64,000 nt of DNA from Mycolicibacterium nivoides (GCF_003855255.1 NZ_CP034072.1:4213920-4277919); one strand, 5' to 3'. Positions 9,113-18,206 are shown, counted from the stretch's first letter. The notes: generated by a model from the letters alone, not told the origin. Program-made: numbers and translations.

Positions 9113-10101
9113 GCGGTGGGAACCAGATCGGGTGCGTCTTCGAGGTCGCCGCTGTCCCCCGCCCGCACGGCCTTGCGCCCGAAGTGGAACACATAGCCCA
9201 GGAAGGCCAGTTCGGCCGCGACGCCGATACCGATCCGCATCCAGGTGGGCAGCGGAGAAGGGGTCACCAGGGCCTCGATCAGACCGGACACCAACAGCAC
9301 GACGGCCAGTCCGACCGCGGCGGCGACCACTGCCCGGCCCTGTTCGGCCAGCACCTGCGCCCGCGGCCGGTTGCCGGGCGCGATCACCATCCAGCCCAGC
9401 CGCATCCCCACCGCGGCGGCCAGGAACACGGCGGTCAGCTCGAGCAGTCCGTGCGGGGTGATAAGGCCGAGGAAGAAATCCCCCTTGCCCGCGCTGAACA
9501 TCAACCCGGCGATCAGGCCGAGGTTCGCCGCGTTCTGGAACAGCACGTACGGGATGGGCAGCCCGAGCAGGATCGCGAAGGCGATGCATTGGGCGGCTAC
9601 CCAGGAGTTGTTCACCCAGACCTGCAGGGCGAACGACCCGGCCGGGTGCTCGCTGTAGTAGGACTCGAAGTCGTGGTTGACCAATTCGTCGATCTCGCTG
9701 GGGGTTCCGACGGCCGCGTGCACATCGGGGTTTCCCGATACCCACAGCGCCAGCGCCACGGTCACGATGAAGAATGCCACCGCGGATCCCAGCCACCAAC
9801 GCCAGGACCGGTAGGCCACCACCGGGAAGGACACCGTCCAGAACCGGACGAACTCACGCCACAGCGGGGCGTGCGCTCCGGTCACCGCGGCGCGTGCCCG
9901 GGCCACCAGCCCGGACAGCCGTCCCACCAGGACCGAATCCTGCGAGGCCGATCGCACCATCGACAGGTGCGTGGAGACCCGCTGATAGAGGTCGACGAGC
10001 TCGTCGACCTCGGCACCGGTCAACCGGCGGCGTCGTTTTACCAACTGCTCCAACCGGTCCCAGGTGGGGCGATGGGCCACGACGAACGCATCGACATCCA
10101 C
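9109..10101 (-). CDS. Stage II sporulation protein M-like membrane protein
   Basis: The 330-residue protein has a cytosolic N-terminus (VDAFVVAHRPTWDRLEQLV) with a helical YQRVSTHLSMVRS segment, then several transmembrane helices including GLITPHGLLELTAVFLAAAVG, the SpoIIM signature. A GTG at 10101 is used as start since residues before it do not match the family. This organism group does not form classical endospores; the family is common as a MoxR/RDD neighbour in non-sporulating actinobacteria. It is divergent from the RDD gene 32 bp away. Confidence 0.88.
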   Translation of the reverse strand: MDVDAFVVAHRPTWDRLEQLVKRRRRLTGAEVDELVDLYQRVSTHLSMVRSASQDSVLVGRLSGLVARARAAVTGAHAPLWREFVRFWTVSFPVVAYRSWRWWLGSAVAFFIVTVALALWVSGNPDVHAAVGTPSEIDELVNHDFESYYSEHPAGSFALQVWVNNSWVAAQCIAFAILLGLPIPYVLFQNAANLGLIAGLMFSAGKGDFFLGLITPHGLLELTAVFLAAAVGMRLGWMVIAPGNRPRAQVLAEQGRAVVAAAVGLAVVLLVSGLIEALVTPSPLPTWMRIGIGVAAELAFLGYVFHFGRKAVRAGDSGDLEDAPDLVPTA

Positions 10102-10133
10102 CTGGCAAAGCGTAGTCGGTAGCGTGTGTCGGT

Positions 10134-10967
10134 ATGGTTTGGCAGCCCGCGCCGGTGGTGACCGGGGACGCCGTCGTCCTCGACGTGGCGATCGCCCAGT
10201 TGCCCGTGCGCACCCTGGCCGCATTGATCGACATCGTGGTCATCGCCGTCGGGTACGTGGTGGGCGTGGTGTTGTGGTCGATCACCCTCACCCAGCTCGA
10301 CGAGGCATTGTCGGCCGCGATCCTGATCATCTTCACGGTGCTGACCCTGGTGGGCTATCCGGTGCTGATGGAGACCGCGACGCGTGGCCGGTCGCTGGGC
10401 AAGATGGCGTTGGGCCTGCGGGTGGTCGCCGACGACGGCGGCCCGGAACGTTTCCGCCAGGCGCTGTTCCGCGGCCTGGCCGGGTTCGTCGAGATCTGGA
10501 TGCTCACCGGTGGGCCCGCCGTGATCTGCAGCCTGGTGTCGGCCAAGGGCAAACGCCTCGGCGACATCTTCGCCGGGACCGTGGTGATCAGTGAGCGCGG
10601 ACCCAAGCTGAACCCGCCTCCCGTCATGCCCCCGGCGCTGGCCTGGTGGGCCGCCTCGCTGGAACTGTCGGGCCTCGGCCCCGAGCAGGCCGAGTTGGCC
10701 CGGCAGTTCCTGTCGCGGTCGGCTCAGCTCGATCCGCGGATACGCCATGAGATGGGGCACCGGATCTTCGGTGAGGTGGCCTCGCGCATCTCGCCGCCGC
10801 CACCGCCCGGCGCACCGGCCGAATACGTGCTGGCAGCGGTGCTGGCCGAGCGGCACCGTCGCGCACTGGCCCGGCTGATGCCGCAGGCCCGTGCGGCGGC
10901 GTATCCGGCGGCCTATCCCGGCTATCCCCCACCACCGCCGACCAGCGGTTTCACCCCGCCCAGCTAG
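10134..10967 (+). CDS. RDD family membrane protein
   Basis: 277 residues. The RDD domain covers residues 15-150, with LPVRTLAALIDIVVIAVGY (the Arg and Asp positions), a second helix, TRGRSLGKMALGLRVV, the characteristic loop, and a third helix. A helical cytosolic region and a Pro/Tyr-rich tail (YPGYPPPPPTSG) follow. RDD proteins are small membrane proteins of unclear function. Its place opposite SpoIIM beside the MoxR operon matches other mycobacteria. Confidence 0.9.
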   Translation: MVWQPAPVVTGDAVVLDVAIAQLPVRTLAALIDIVVIAVGYVVGVVLWSITLTQLDEALSAAILIIFTVLTLVGYPVLMETATRGRSLGKMALGLRVVADDGGPERFRQALFRGLAGFVEIWMLTGGPAVICSLVSAKGKRLGDIFAGTVVISERGPKLNPPPVMPPALAWWAASLELSGLGPEQAELARQFLSRSAQLDPRIRHEMGHRIFGEVASRISPPPPPGAPAEYVLAAVLAERHRRALARLMPQARAAAYPAAYPGYPPPPPTSGFTPPS

Positions 10968-10971
10968 AGTG

Positions 10972-10989
10972 TGGGACATCACTGTCCCA
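10972..10989. promoter_or_regulatory. 18-bp inverted repeat between RDD gene and tetR
   Basis: TGGGACA and its exact complement TGTCCCA are separated by TCAC, 30 bp before the tetR ATG and 5 bp after the RDD stop. A run of four T follows the right arm within two bases. It can be read either as a TetR operator controlling the tetR-MFS pair or as a short intrinsic terminator for the RDD gene. The spacing fits both. Confidence 0.5.
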
Positions 10990-11019
10990 TTTTGGCCCGA
11001 TCGTGCTACATTTTGATCC

Positions 11020-11595
11020 ATGACCAATTCGGCAGCGACGCACAGCGGGCCGCGCGAGCGCACCCGCAAGGCGATCCTCGATGCCGCGATGACGGTCCTG
11101 GCCGACCATCCGACGGCGTCGCTCAGCGATATCGCGACCGCCGCTGACGTCGGCCGCAGCACAGTGCACCGGTACTACCCTGAGCGCACCGATCTTCTGC
11201 GCGCCCTCGCCCGGCACGTCCACGAGCTCAGCACCGCCGCAATCGACCGCGCGGACCCCACGCACGGGCCGGCCGACGCCGCGCTGCGCCGCGTGGTGGA
11301 ATGCCAGCTCGATCTGGGCCCGATCGTGCTCTACGTCTACAGCGAGCCGACGATCCTGGCCGATCCAGAGCTGGCCGCCTATCTGGACACCGGCGACGAG
11401 GCGATCGTCGAAGTACTCAACCGAGCGTCAGTCGACAGGCCCGAATACCCCCCAGGGTGGGCCCGGCGCGTGTTCTGGGCCCTGCTCGACGCCGGCTATG
11501 AAGCCGCCAAGCAGGACGGCACCCCGCGCCACCAAATCGTCGACGCCATCATGACCAGCCTGACCGCGGGCACCATTCAATTTCCGCGCGGCTGA
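11020..11595 (+). CDS. TetR family transcriptional regulator
   Basis: 191 residues. The N-terminal helix-turn-helix is clear: TRKAILDAAMTVLADHP, then LSDIATAADVGRSTVHRYYPERTDLL (residues about 12-60). The C-terminal ligand domain has no recognisable ligand signature. The MFS efflux gene starts 25 bp downstream with its own GGAG ribosome site, so the pair is likely one operon, with the regulator acting as local repressor through the inverted repeat upstream. Confidence 0.92.
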   Translation: MTNSAATHSGPRERTRKAILDAAMTVLADHPTASLSDIATAADVGRSTVHRYYPERTDLLRALARHVHELSTAAIDRADPTHGPADAALRRVVECQLDLGPIVLYVYSEPTILADPELAAYLDTGDEAIVEVLNRASVDRPEYPPGWARRVFWALLDAGYEAAKQDGTPRHQIVDAIMTSLTAGTIQFPRG

Positions 11596-11620
11596 CCCCA
11601 AACTTGCTTGGAGAAACCCA

Positions 11621-13147
11621 ATGTCCACCTGCCTCGACGGCAGCCCGGCTGTGACGCCGACCCCGAAACGCGCCTGGGTGGCGCTCGCGGTCCTCATGCT
11701 GCCGGTTCTGCTGATCGCCATCGACAACACCGTCCTGGCCTTCGCCCTTCCGGCGATCGCCGAGGACTTCCGACCCGCGGCGTCCACTCAGCTGTGGATC
11801 GTCGACGTCTACTCCCTGGTGCTGGCCGCGCTGCTGGTCGCCATGGGCGGCCTCGGTGACCGGTTCGGCCGGCGCCGCCTGCTGCTCATCGGCGCCACGG
11901 GCTTCGCGATCGTCTCGGCCGCCGCGGCCTTCGCGCCGAGTGCGGCCTACCTGGTCGCCGCGCGCGCGGCGCTCGGCGTCTTCGGCGCGATGCTGATGCC
12001 GTCGACGCTGTCGCTGATCCGCAACATCTTCGTCGACGCGTCCGCGCGCCGGCTCGCGATCGCCATCTGGGCCTCGTGCTTCACGGCGGGCTCGACGCTG
12101 GGCCCGATCGTCGGCGGCGCGCTGCTGCAGCATTTCCATTGGGGCTCGGTGTTCCTCGTGGCCGTGCCGATCCTGCTGCCGCTGCTGGTGCTGGGTCCCC
12201 GACTGGTACCGGAATCGCGTGACCCGAACCCGGGCCCGCTGGATCTGGTGAGCGTGTCCCTGTCGTTCACCGCGATGCTGCCGTTCGTGTGGGCGATCAA
12301 GACCGCTGCCCACGACGGCTTCTCAGGTGGCGTCGTCGCGGCGTTCGCGATCGGCATCGTCTCCGGCGTGCTGTTCGTGCGCCGGCAGAACCGCAGTGCC
12401 ACACCGATGCTCGACATGGGCCTGTTCTCCTACGCGCCGTTCAGCGCGTCGATCCTGGCGAACTTCCTGTCGATCGTCGGCCTGATCGGGTTCATCTTCT
12501 TCATCTCGCAGCACCTGCAGTTGGTGCTCGGCCTGTCGCCGCTGGCGGCCGGCCTGGTGACACTGCCGGGTGCGGTGGTGTCGATGATCGCCGGCCTGGC
12601 GGTGGTCAAGGCCGCCAAGCGGTTTGCGGCGGACAAACTGATGATCTTCGGCCTGGTGTTCGTCGCTGCCGGGTTCGGCTTGATCCTGGCCTTCCGTCAC
12701 GATCTGTCGGTGGCCGCGGTGATCGCGTCGTTCGTGGTACTCGAGCTGGGTGTCGGCGTCTCCCAGACAGTGTCCAACGACACCATCGTGGCATCGGTGC
12801 CCGCGGCGAAAGCCGGTGCGGCGTCCGCAGTCTCGGAGACCGCCTACGAGCTGGGCGCCGTGGTGGGCACCGCGACGCTCGGCACGATCTTCACGGCGTT
12901 CTACCGCAACAACATCCAGGTTCCGGCCGGACTGACCCCGGCGCAGGCCGCCGACGCCGGTGAGAGCATCGGCGGCGCCACCTCGGTGGCCGCGGATCTT
13001 CCTGCCGAAATCGCGCAGCGCCTGCTGGATTCGGCGCGCCTGGCGTTCGACTCCGGCATCGCTCCGACGGCGATCATCGCGGCGACGCTGGCACTGGCGG
13101 CCGCCGGGATCGTAGCGGCGGCGTTCCGCAGGCAGGCTCAGCGGTAA
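11621..13147 (+). CDS. MFS drug transporter, DHA2 family (14 TM)
   Basis: The 508-residue protein with about 14 hydrophobic segments fits EmrB/QacA-type proton-drug antiporters. Visible motifs are ALLVAMGGLGDRFGRRRLLL (MFS motif A after TM2) and IDNTVLAFALPAIAEDF in TM1 (the D1-like motif of DHA2). The segment ASCFTAGSTLGPIVGGALL in TM5 matches motif C. Upstream TetR gene implies substrate-induced expression. Substrate unknown. Confidence 0.92.
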   Translation: MSTCLDGSPAVTPTPKRAWVALAVLMLPVLLIAIDNTVLAFALPAIAEDFRPAASTQLWIVDVYSLVLAALLVAMGGLGDRFGRRRLLLIGATGFAIVSAAAAFAPSAAYLVAARAALGVFGAMLMPSTLSLIRNIFVDASARRLAIAIWASCFTAGSTLGPIVGGALLQHFHWGSVFLVAVPILLPLLVLGPRLVPESRDPNPGPLDLVSVSLSFTAMLPFVWAIKTAAHDGFSGGVVAAFAIGIVSGVLFVRRQNRSATPMLDMGLFSYAPFSASILANFLSIVGLIGFIFFISQHLQLVLGLSPLAAGLVTLPGAVVSMIAGLAVVKAAKRFAADKLMIFGLVFVAAGFGLILAFRHDLSVAAVIASFVVLELGVGVSQTVSNDTIVASVPAAKAGAASAVSETAYELGAVVGTATLGTIFTAFYRNNIQVPAGLTPAQAADAGESIGGATSVAADLPAEIAQRLLDSARLAFDSGIAPTAIIAATLALAAAGIVAAAFRRQAQR

Positions 13148-13617
13148 CGCAGGCCGATCAACAGCAGCACGGCGCCGACGAACCCTGATGCGGTGCGCAC
13201 GTGGTTCCAGGCGGTCCAGGTGGTGAAGTAGGCCTGCCATTCGGCGGCCGCATCGGCCAGGTCGATCTGGTCGAGGTGGTTGTTGAGCGGCACGTTGAAC
13301 GCCATGGTGATCACCACACCGAGGACGCCGAAGATCGCGCCGGCCAGCAGATACCAACTGCCCGGCCGGCCGATCTGGGCCACCGCGATCACGCCGACGA
13401 TCACCGACAGCATCGCCGAGCCCAACAGGAACAGCAGGAACGGTGCGTTGGCGTTGGCTTCGGCGTTCATGCCGCGCATGGCGGTGACGGCGTCGACGGG
13501 GCCGGTGCGGTCGAGGCCGCGCATCACGAAAGTGGAGAACGCGTAGAAGATTCCACCGGCGGCGGCACTGCCGAGGGCGGCGGCTGCGGTGAGGACGACG
13601 ACGGGGCTGATGGTCAT
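13138..13617 (-). CDS. DUF1772 (anthrone oxygenase-like) membrane protein
   Basis: The 159-residue protein has four hydrophobic helices. It carries the DUF1772 features AGGIFYAFSTFVMRGLDR near the N-terminus, MNAEANANAPFLLFLLGSA, TMAFNVPLNNHLDQ and WTAWNHVRT. The family includes anthrone oxygenase-like proteins, but most bacterial members are uncharacterised. It overlaps the convergent MFS gene by 10 bp and is divergent from the methyltransferase at 13716. Confidence 0.87.
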   Translation of the reverse strand: MTISPVVVLTAAAALGSAAAGGIFYAFSTFVMRGLDRTGPVDAVTAMRGMNAEANANAPFLLFLLGSAMLSVIVGVIAVAQIGRPGSWYLLAGAIFGVLGVVITMAFNVPLNNHLDQIDLADAAAEWQAYFTTWTAWNHVRTASGFVGAVLLLIGLRYR

Positions 13618-13715
13618 GGCTTCAGTCAACGATGCCGAGGTGAGACGTTCCATTGCCGAGAATCCCGATTCCATACGCGATCGTCTCGCTTGCGTCGCAC
13701 TGCCAAGATGGATCC

Positions 13716-14468
13716 GTGACGTTCGACGAATTGGTGGCCGAAGCCGACGCGGCCTCGGTGGACGGCTGGGACTTCTCGTGGCTGGAGGGCCGGGCCACCG
13801 AGGCCCGGCCGTCCTGGGGCTATCAGCGCTTGATGACCCGGCGGCTGGCCACGGTGTCCTCGGCGCTGGACATCCAGACCGGCGGCGGGGAGGTTCTCGC
13901 CGGCGCGGCGATGTTCCCACCTGCCATGGCGGCCACCGAATCCTGGCCGCCCAATCTCGACCGTGCGACCCGGCTGCTGGGACCCCGCGGCGTCGTCGTG
14001 GTCGCCGATCCCGACGAGCCGCCGCTGCCGTTCGCCGACGCGGCATTCGACCTGGTGCTCAGCCGGCACCCGGCCACCGTCTGGTGGGGCGAGATCGCCC
14101 GCGTGTTGATCCCGGGTGGCACCTACCTGGCCCAACACGTCGGCCCGGCAAGCGTTTTCGAGCTGACCGAGTTCTTTCTCGGGCCACAGCCCGAGGCTCG
14201 CAGGGCCCGTGACCCGGAAATCGAGTCCGCCGCCGCGCGGACTGCCGGCCTCGACATCGTCGACCTGCGTGCCGAGCGGCTGCGGGTGGAGTTCTTCGAC
14301 ATCGGCGCGGTGGTGTACTTCCTGCGCAAGGTCATCTGGATCGTGCCCGGCTTCACGGTTGACACCTACCGCGGCCAGCTCGAGGCGCTGCACCGGCAGA
14401 TCCAGGCCGACGGTTCGTTCTTCGCGCACTCGTCGCGCCACCTGATCGAGGCGCGCAAGCCGGGTTGA
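13716..14468 (+). CDS. Class I SAM-dependent methyltransferase-like protein
   Basis: 250 residues. The methyltransferase fold is indicated by LDIQTGGGEVL (glycine-rich SAM loop), VVVVADPDEPPLPFADAAFDLVLSRH (acidic motif II region) and ARVLIPGGTYLAQHVG (post-motif strand). The GTG at 13716 is the only start that begins the conserved N-terminus (TFDELVAEADAASVDGW). Substrate unknown. The AraC gene starts 16 bp downstream and may share its transcript. Confidence 0.85.
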   Translation: MTFDELVAEADAASVDGWDFSWLEGRATEARPSWGYQRLMTRRLATVSSALDIQTGGGEVLAGAAMFPPAMAATESWPPNLDRATRLLGPRGVVVVADPDEPPLPFADAAFDLVLSRHPATVWWGEIARVLIPGGTYLAQHVGPASVFELTEFFLGPQPEARRARDPEIESAAARTAGLDIVDLRAERLRVEFFDIGAVVYFLRKVIWIVPGFTVDTYRGQLEALHRQIQADGSFFAHSSRHLIEARKPG

Positions 14469-14484
14469 GCGCTACCCTACGGTC

Positions 14485-15411
14485 GTGGACGCCCTGGTCG
14501 GACTGCTCGACGGGGTACGCGCGCGGGGCGCGTTCGTATTGCGGTTGCGGATGGATCCGCCCTGGTCACTGGCCATCCGCGACGAAGCACCCCTGGCACT
14601 GATCTGCCAGACCCGCGGTGACGCGGTCATCGTCGGCGATCACAGCGGCACGTTCCGGTTGGGTGCGGGCGACGTCGCACTGACCCGCGGCACCGAAAAC
14701 TATGTCTTCGCAGAAGATCCGGCCACACCGCCGAGCGTCGTGATCAATCCCGGCCAGCGCTGCACGACCCTGTCCGGCGAAGATCTGCAGTTCGAGATGT
14801 CGCTGGGCCTGCGCAGCTGGGGCAACAGCGCGACCGGATCATCGGAGTCGATCGTCTGCGCCTACGAGGGCCGCAGCGAGGTCAGCGCCCGCCTGCTCGA
14901 CGCGCTGCCGGCGGTGCTGGTGCTGCGAGCCGACGAGTGGGACACCCCGCTGATCGATCTGCTGTCCGTCGAAGCGGGCCGCGACGGACCCGGGCAGGAG
15001 GCCTACCTCGACCGCCTGCTCGACCTGCTGCTGATCGGCGTGCTGCGCACCTGGTTCGACCGGGACGGCAATGCTCCGTCGTGGTGGCAGGCCGAACAGG
15101 ACCCTGTCGTCGGACCCGCGCTCAAGCTGATCTACAACAATCCGGCACATCCCTGGACCGTGGGCAATCTTGCTGCAGCCGTTGGATGTTCGCGTGCGGT
15201 GTTCGCCCGCAGGTTCGCCGATCAGGTCGGCGAACCGCCGATCGCGTTCCTCACCGGCTGGCGCCTGGCGCTGGCGGCGGACCTGCTGCGCGGCAGCGAG
15301 GCCACGATCGCCGCCGTGGCCCGGCAGGTCGGCTACTCCACACCGTTCGCGTTGAGCAGCGCGTTCAAGCGGTCCTACGGGGTCAGCCCGAACGAGCATC
15401 GGGCGGTGTGA
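14485..15411 (+). CDS. AraC family transcriptional regulator (cupin type)
   Basis: 308 residues. The N-terminal half (about 1-190) is an AraC cupin-like sensor with FRLGAGDVALTRGTENYVF. The C-terminal half has two helix-turn-helix units: WTVGNLAAAVGCSRAVFARRF and ATIAAVARQVGYSTPFALSSAFKRSYGVSP, the second being the AraC signature. GTG start. Its end overlaps the opposite-strand antiporter gene by 29 bp. The regulated genes are not clear; the antiporter and methyltransferase are candidates. Confidence 0.92.
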   Translation: MDALVGLLDGVRARGAFVLRLRMDPPWSLAIRDEAPLALICQTRGDAVIVGDHSGTFRLGAGDVALTRGTENYVFAEDPATPPSVVINPGQRCTTLSGEDLQFEMSLGLRSWGNSATGSSESIVCAYEGRSEVSARLLDALPAVLVLRADEWDTPLIDLLSVEAGRDGPGQEAYLDRLLDLLLIGVLRTWFDRDGNAPSWWQAEQDPVVGPALKLIYNNPAHPWTVGNLAAAVGCSRAVFARRFADQVGEPPIAFLTGWRLALAADLLRGSEATIAAVARQVGYSTPFALSSAFKRSYGVSPNEHRAV

Positions 15412-16552
15412 CCGCACCTGCGGCCCGGCGCGCAGCGAGCGCCCCGGCGATCGACGTGGTGGCGATGGTGAGCAGCGCACCGAGCATCAGCGCCGCGGGC
15501 TCGCCCGGCGCCAACAGGTGCTGCTCGGTACCCAGTGTGGCGGCGGCGACCGGGACGCCGAGCTGGGCAGCGGAGAACACCGCGAGTGTCACGGGCTGGC
15601 CGAACAGCCTGCCCGCACTGTGGGCGAGCACCGCACCGAGGCCCAAAGCCACACCGAGCACGATGAATTCGGGATGGTCGGCGAGTTCACGCACCTGCAG
15701 CGAGGCGCCCAGCCAGACGAAGAACAGCGGGCCGAAGAACCCGTCGGTGATGCCGAACAACTGCCTGGCCAGCCGGCGGGGCTCCCCGATCGCCGACACC
15801 ACCAGGCCCAGCGCGAAACCGGCGAGCATGATCGAGACGTGGGTGGTCACCGCGACCGCCGACAGCCCGAACAGGAAGATCAGGCTGAACCGAAGTTCGA
15901 GCGCGAACTTGTGCTTCGCGGAGTAGTGGTGCACGCGGCGGCGCAGGCCCCGCGCATACCCGGCCCGCAGCACGAGGAACAGCACGCCCGCGCAGCCCGC
16001 GATGGCCAGCGCCCCCAGGGCCGCGCGCGGCGCCCGCTGGATGTCGATCACCAAGGGCAGCAACACGATCGATGCGGTGTCGGCGATGGCGATCTGAGCG
16101 GTCACGGACAGCACGGGCGGCCCCTCCAGCCGCAGGCCGTCGATCACCGGCAGGGCCAGGGCTGCCGAAGACGAGGCCATCACCACGGCATACAACGCCG
16201 CATGCCCGGTGCCGAACGCGCGCGCGATCACCACGCCGAGCACCGCGGCCACCGCACCCACGAAGACCGCCCGCAGCAGCGCCTTGGGGATCGCGGTACG
16301 CAGCGTGGCGTCGCGTACCGGGACGTGGGTGCCGACGACGAACATCACCAACGCGAAACCGATGTTGGCCAGCAGGGTGAATGTCGGGTCGCTGTGATCG
16401 ACGATGCCGAATCCGGTTCTGCCGACCACGATCCCCGCGAGCAGCTCACCGATGACCACCGGGATACGCAGCCGCGGCACGGTGGCCAGCGCCGGTCCGG
16501 TCAGGCCGATGACCGCGACCAGCGCCAATGTGTCGAACCCGAACCCTGCCAC
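15383..16552 (-). CDS. Cation:proton antiporter (CPA2/Kef-type)
   Basis: The 389-residue protein has about 12 hydrophobic helices. The N-terminus matches the Na+/H+ exchanger domain: IPVVIGELLAGIVVGRTGFG and NIGFALVMFVVG. The central MASSSAALALPVIDGL holds the family's ion-site helix. There is no C-terminal TrkA-N domain, so it is a short form. GTG start at 16552. The start lies only 10 bp from the left island repeat; before the island it would have followed the carotenoid oxygenase stop directly. Confidence 0.88.
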   Translation of the reverse strand: MAGFGFDTLALVAVIGLTGPALATVPRLRIPVVIGELLAGIVVGRTGFGIVDHSDPTFTLLANIGFALVMFVVGTHVPVRDATLRTAIPKALLRAVFVGAVAAVLGVVIARAFGTGHAALYAVVMASSSAALALPVIDGLRLEGPPVLSVTAQIAIADTASIVLLPLVIDIQRAPRAALGALAIAGCAGVLFLVLRAGYARGLRRRVHHYSAKHKFALELRFSLIFLFGLSAVAVTTHVSIMLAGFALGLVVSAIGEPRRLARQLFGITDGFFGPLFFVWLGASLQVRELADHPEFIVLGVALGLGAVLAHSAGRLFGQPVTLAVFSAAQLGVPVAAATLGTEQHLLAPGEPAALMLGALLTIATTSIAGALAARRAAGAVTPPDARSG

Positions 16553-16561
16553 GGGCTCACA

Positions 16562-16789
16562 TTAGGCGCTGATCCAGTTCGAGTGGAACCCAATCCAGGC
16601 AGTTTGGCAGTCGGGATGGTCGACCACGACGGGACCTGTCGCGAAGGCCACATACTCAATAACGTCGGTAGACGTGTAGGAATGGTGCGCTATCCGTTTG
16701 GCTGTCGCAGATGCTGAGTGATCGCCGTGCATCACGGCACAGACGGCGATTGCGCTCACGACGAGAGTCGCCAGAATGCGGATCCTCAT
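16562..16789 (-). CDS. Small secreted hypothetical protein with borrowed C-terminus
   Basis: 75 residues beginning MRIRILATLVVSAIAVCAVM, a plausible signal peptide with an Ala-rich cleavage region (SASATA). The last nine residues, GFHSNWISA, equal the carotenoid oxygenase end (GFHGNWISA) but for one residue, because the gene runs into the left att-like repeat. The ATG overlaps the SdpI-like stop (ATGA), so it is translated as the second gene of that pair. The native C-terminus of this protein was probably replaced at integration. Function unknown. Confidence 0.62.
   Translation of the reverse strand: MRIRILATLVVSAIAVCAVMHGDHSASATAKRIAHHSYTSTDVIEYVAFATGPVVVDHPDCQTAWIGFHSNWISA
16563..16591. 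repeat. Left copy of 29-bp direct repeat (att-like)
   Basis: 27 of 29 bases match 19331-19359: 18 identical, two mismatches, nine identical. On the reverse strand both copies encode GFHxNWISA plus stop, in the same frame. Here it forms the C-terminus of the small secreted protein. Confidence 0.8.
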
Positions 16790-17196
16790 CGCTCGGGCCT
16801 CTCGTCGTCGTCGTTGTAGTCGAAGGACCTGGCGGCGCGGCCAGCGGCGATTGCGACATAAATGCTGATGCCGATGAATGTTGCGAACAGCGCGATGCCG
16901 ATGAACATGATTGCGCCGATGGAGAATGCACGTAGAGCACCCACCAGCAATGCCGCACAGGCCACAACTGCACTCACCACGTACAGCGGCACCAGTCGAA
17001 GCGCGGCTCGATGTCCGGCGATCCAGGCATGATCACTGTGCATCGTTGACGGCGTACGGATTCCAACCCATTGATTACGCGCGAGGCTTCCAGATGCGGC
17101 ACGTGCGGTGACACCGGCCATCAGTATCGTGAGGCCAAGGTGAGTGATGCCGAAGATGACCGCGACCACTATTGTCAGGTAACGGTCAGCGTTCAT
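16786..17196 (-). CDS. SdpI-like membrane protein
   Basis: The 136-residue protein has four hydrophobic helices. Between helices 1 and 2 it carries SLARNQWVGIRTPSTMHSDHAW, the SdpI-family signature (N..vGiRtp.t..s...W). In Bacillus, SdpI gives immunity to a toxic peptide; other members are uncharacterised. It is coupled by ATGA to the downstream small secreted protein, so the pair could be a toxin/immunity-like unit, but that is only an inference. Part of the island. Confidence 0.78.
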   Translation of the reverse strand: MNADRYLTIVVAVIFGITHLGLTILMAGVTARAASGSLARNQWVGIRTPSTMHSDHAWIAGHRAALRLVPLYVVSAVVACAALLVGALRAFSIGAIMFIGIALFATFIGISIYVAIAAGRAARSFDYNDDDERPER

Positions 17197-17587
17197 CGGG
17201 TACTCCTTTCGCCGGACTCGTTCCCCGGACTTGTGCAGACTGCAAATGTCTTACTGGATTGGGGGGGATTCCACCGCTACGGCAATTTGACACGTCGATG
17301 GTGCCGCTCATCGCCTGATCCGGTTGTACAGCACCGGGGTGAGGCAGTCGGCTTTCGATACGGTGTCGGCAGTGATCAGCAAGCACTGGCCGTGCGTCCA
17401 GTCGTGATCGAGACACAAAGTGCCACAACGTGAACGTCGACGCACAAACAGGACATGCACTGCAATACAACTGCACACAACGCTATCAGCGACATCGCCG
17501 CTCACTGGACCCGCCGCAGCCGCCGGCATTGCGTAGGCGTCGCAACGCTCAGACTAGTCGCGATGATCCGCTTCATGGGCGTTGTGT
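17197..17587. other. 391-bp island segment with no convincing gene
   Basis: Short open frames exist on both strands, but none has a ribosome site, family motif or codon pattern that I can support. The part next to 17197 must hold the promoter for the SdpI-like gene; a GAAAGGAGT ribosome site sits just before its ATG on the reverse strand. The rest may be decayed coding DNA. Confidence 0.5.
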
Positions 17588-18109
17588 TCACGCAGTCAAA
17601 GCCCGAAGATACCGGCGACGGAAGTAGCGCTGCGCAACCAGCAACGCCGGAAACAGGACCCGCCAGGGGCCCTGAGGTGCCGGCCGCGTGAGGGAACGTA
17701 GCGTCAAAGACACTGCACCGGAGCCATCTCGGTGCACAACGAATGCCTCCTCGCCACACACAGGGTGACCGCGTTTCGTGCCATAGGCGAACCCGCAACG
17801 ATCGTCATCATCGACGACCGCGACCACCTGGACTGGCTCGCGCACGACGATTGGCCACCAGCGTGCGGTGATGCAATAGCCGGCACCTTCCGACACAAGG
17901 ACATCTGGCGCGACATGAAACCCGCTGCGCCGCTTGATTCCCCACCTCATCACTTCGGCTGCCGCAAACGTCCACACGCTATCTCCGTGACCTAGGACAA
18001 CGGTGCGTTCGAAGCGCCGGAAGCTCCTCGGTGCGGCTGTCCAATTTGCGCACGCGGGCGCTGTGAGGCCCGCCTCGTCATAGGTCAGTTCTGCTGGAGA
18101 ATCCGGCAT
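17588..18109 (-). CDS. DUF1990 family protein
   Basis: The 173-residue protein has the DUF1990 pattern: an N-terminal ELTYDEAGLT, the middle VVLGHGDSVWTFAAAEVMRWGIKRRSG, a beta-rich core with CGFAYGTKRGHPVCGEEAFVV and an Arg-rich C-terminus ending YFRRRYLRAL. The frame is open further upstream (to 18202), but the ATG at 18109 begins the domain. DUF1990 proteins are widespread in actinobacteria with no known function. It belongs to the island. Confidence 0.78.
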   Translation of the reverse strand: MPDSPAELTYDEAGLTAPACANWTAAPRSFRRFERTVVLGHGDSVWTFAAAEVMRWGIKRRSGFHVAPDVLVSEGAGYCITARWWPIVVREPVQVVAVVDDDDRCGFAYGTKRGHPVCGEEAFVVHRDGSGAVSLTLRSLTRPAPQGPWRVLFPALLVAQRYFRRRYLRALTA

Positions 18110-18206
18110 GGAACGAATCGTACGAGCATGTCTAAATGGCAGGCCGCGACTCGAAACGCACGGGTCGACAACCGCGGTACGGCGCACCCGAGCAGCGCAC
18201 AAGAAA

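Noticed and set aside
17308..17627. Small open frames on both strands of the island gap
   Set aside because: No ribosome sites, no hydrophobic or family pattern, and mutually overlapping; more like decayed or intergenic DNA.
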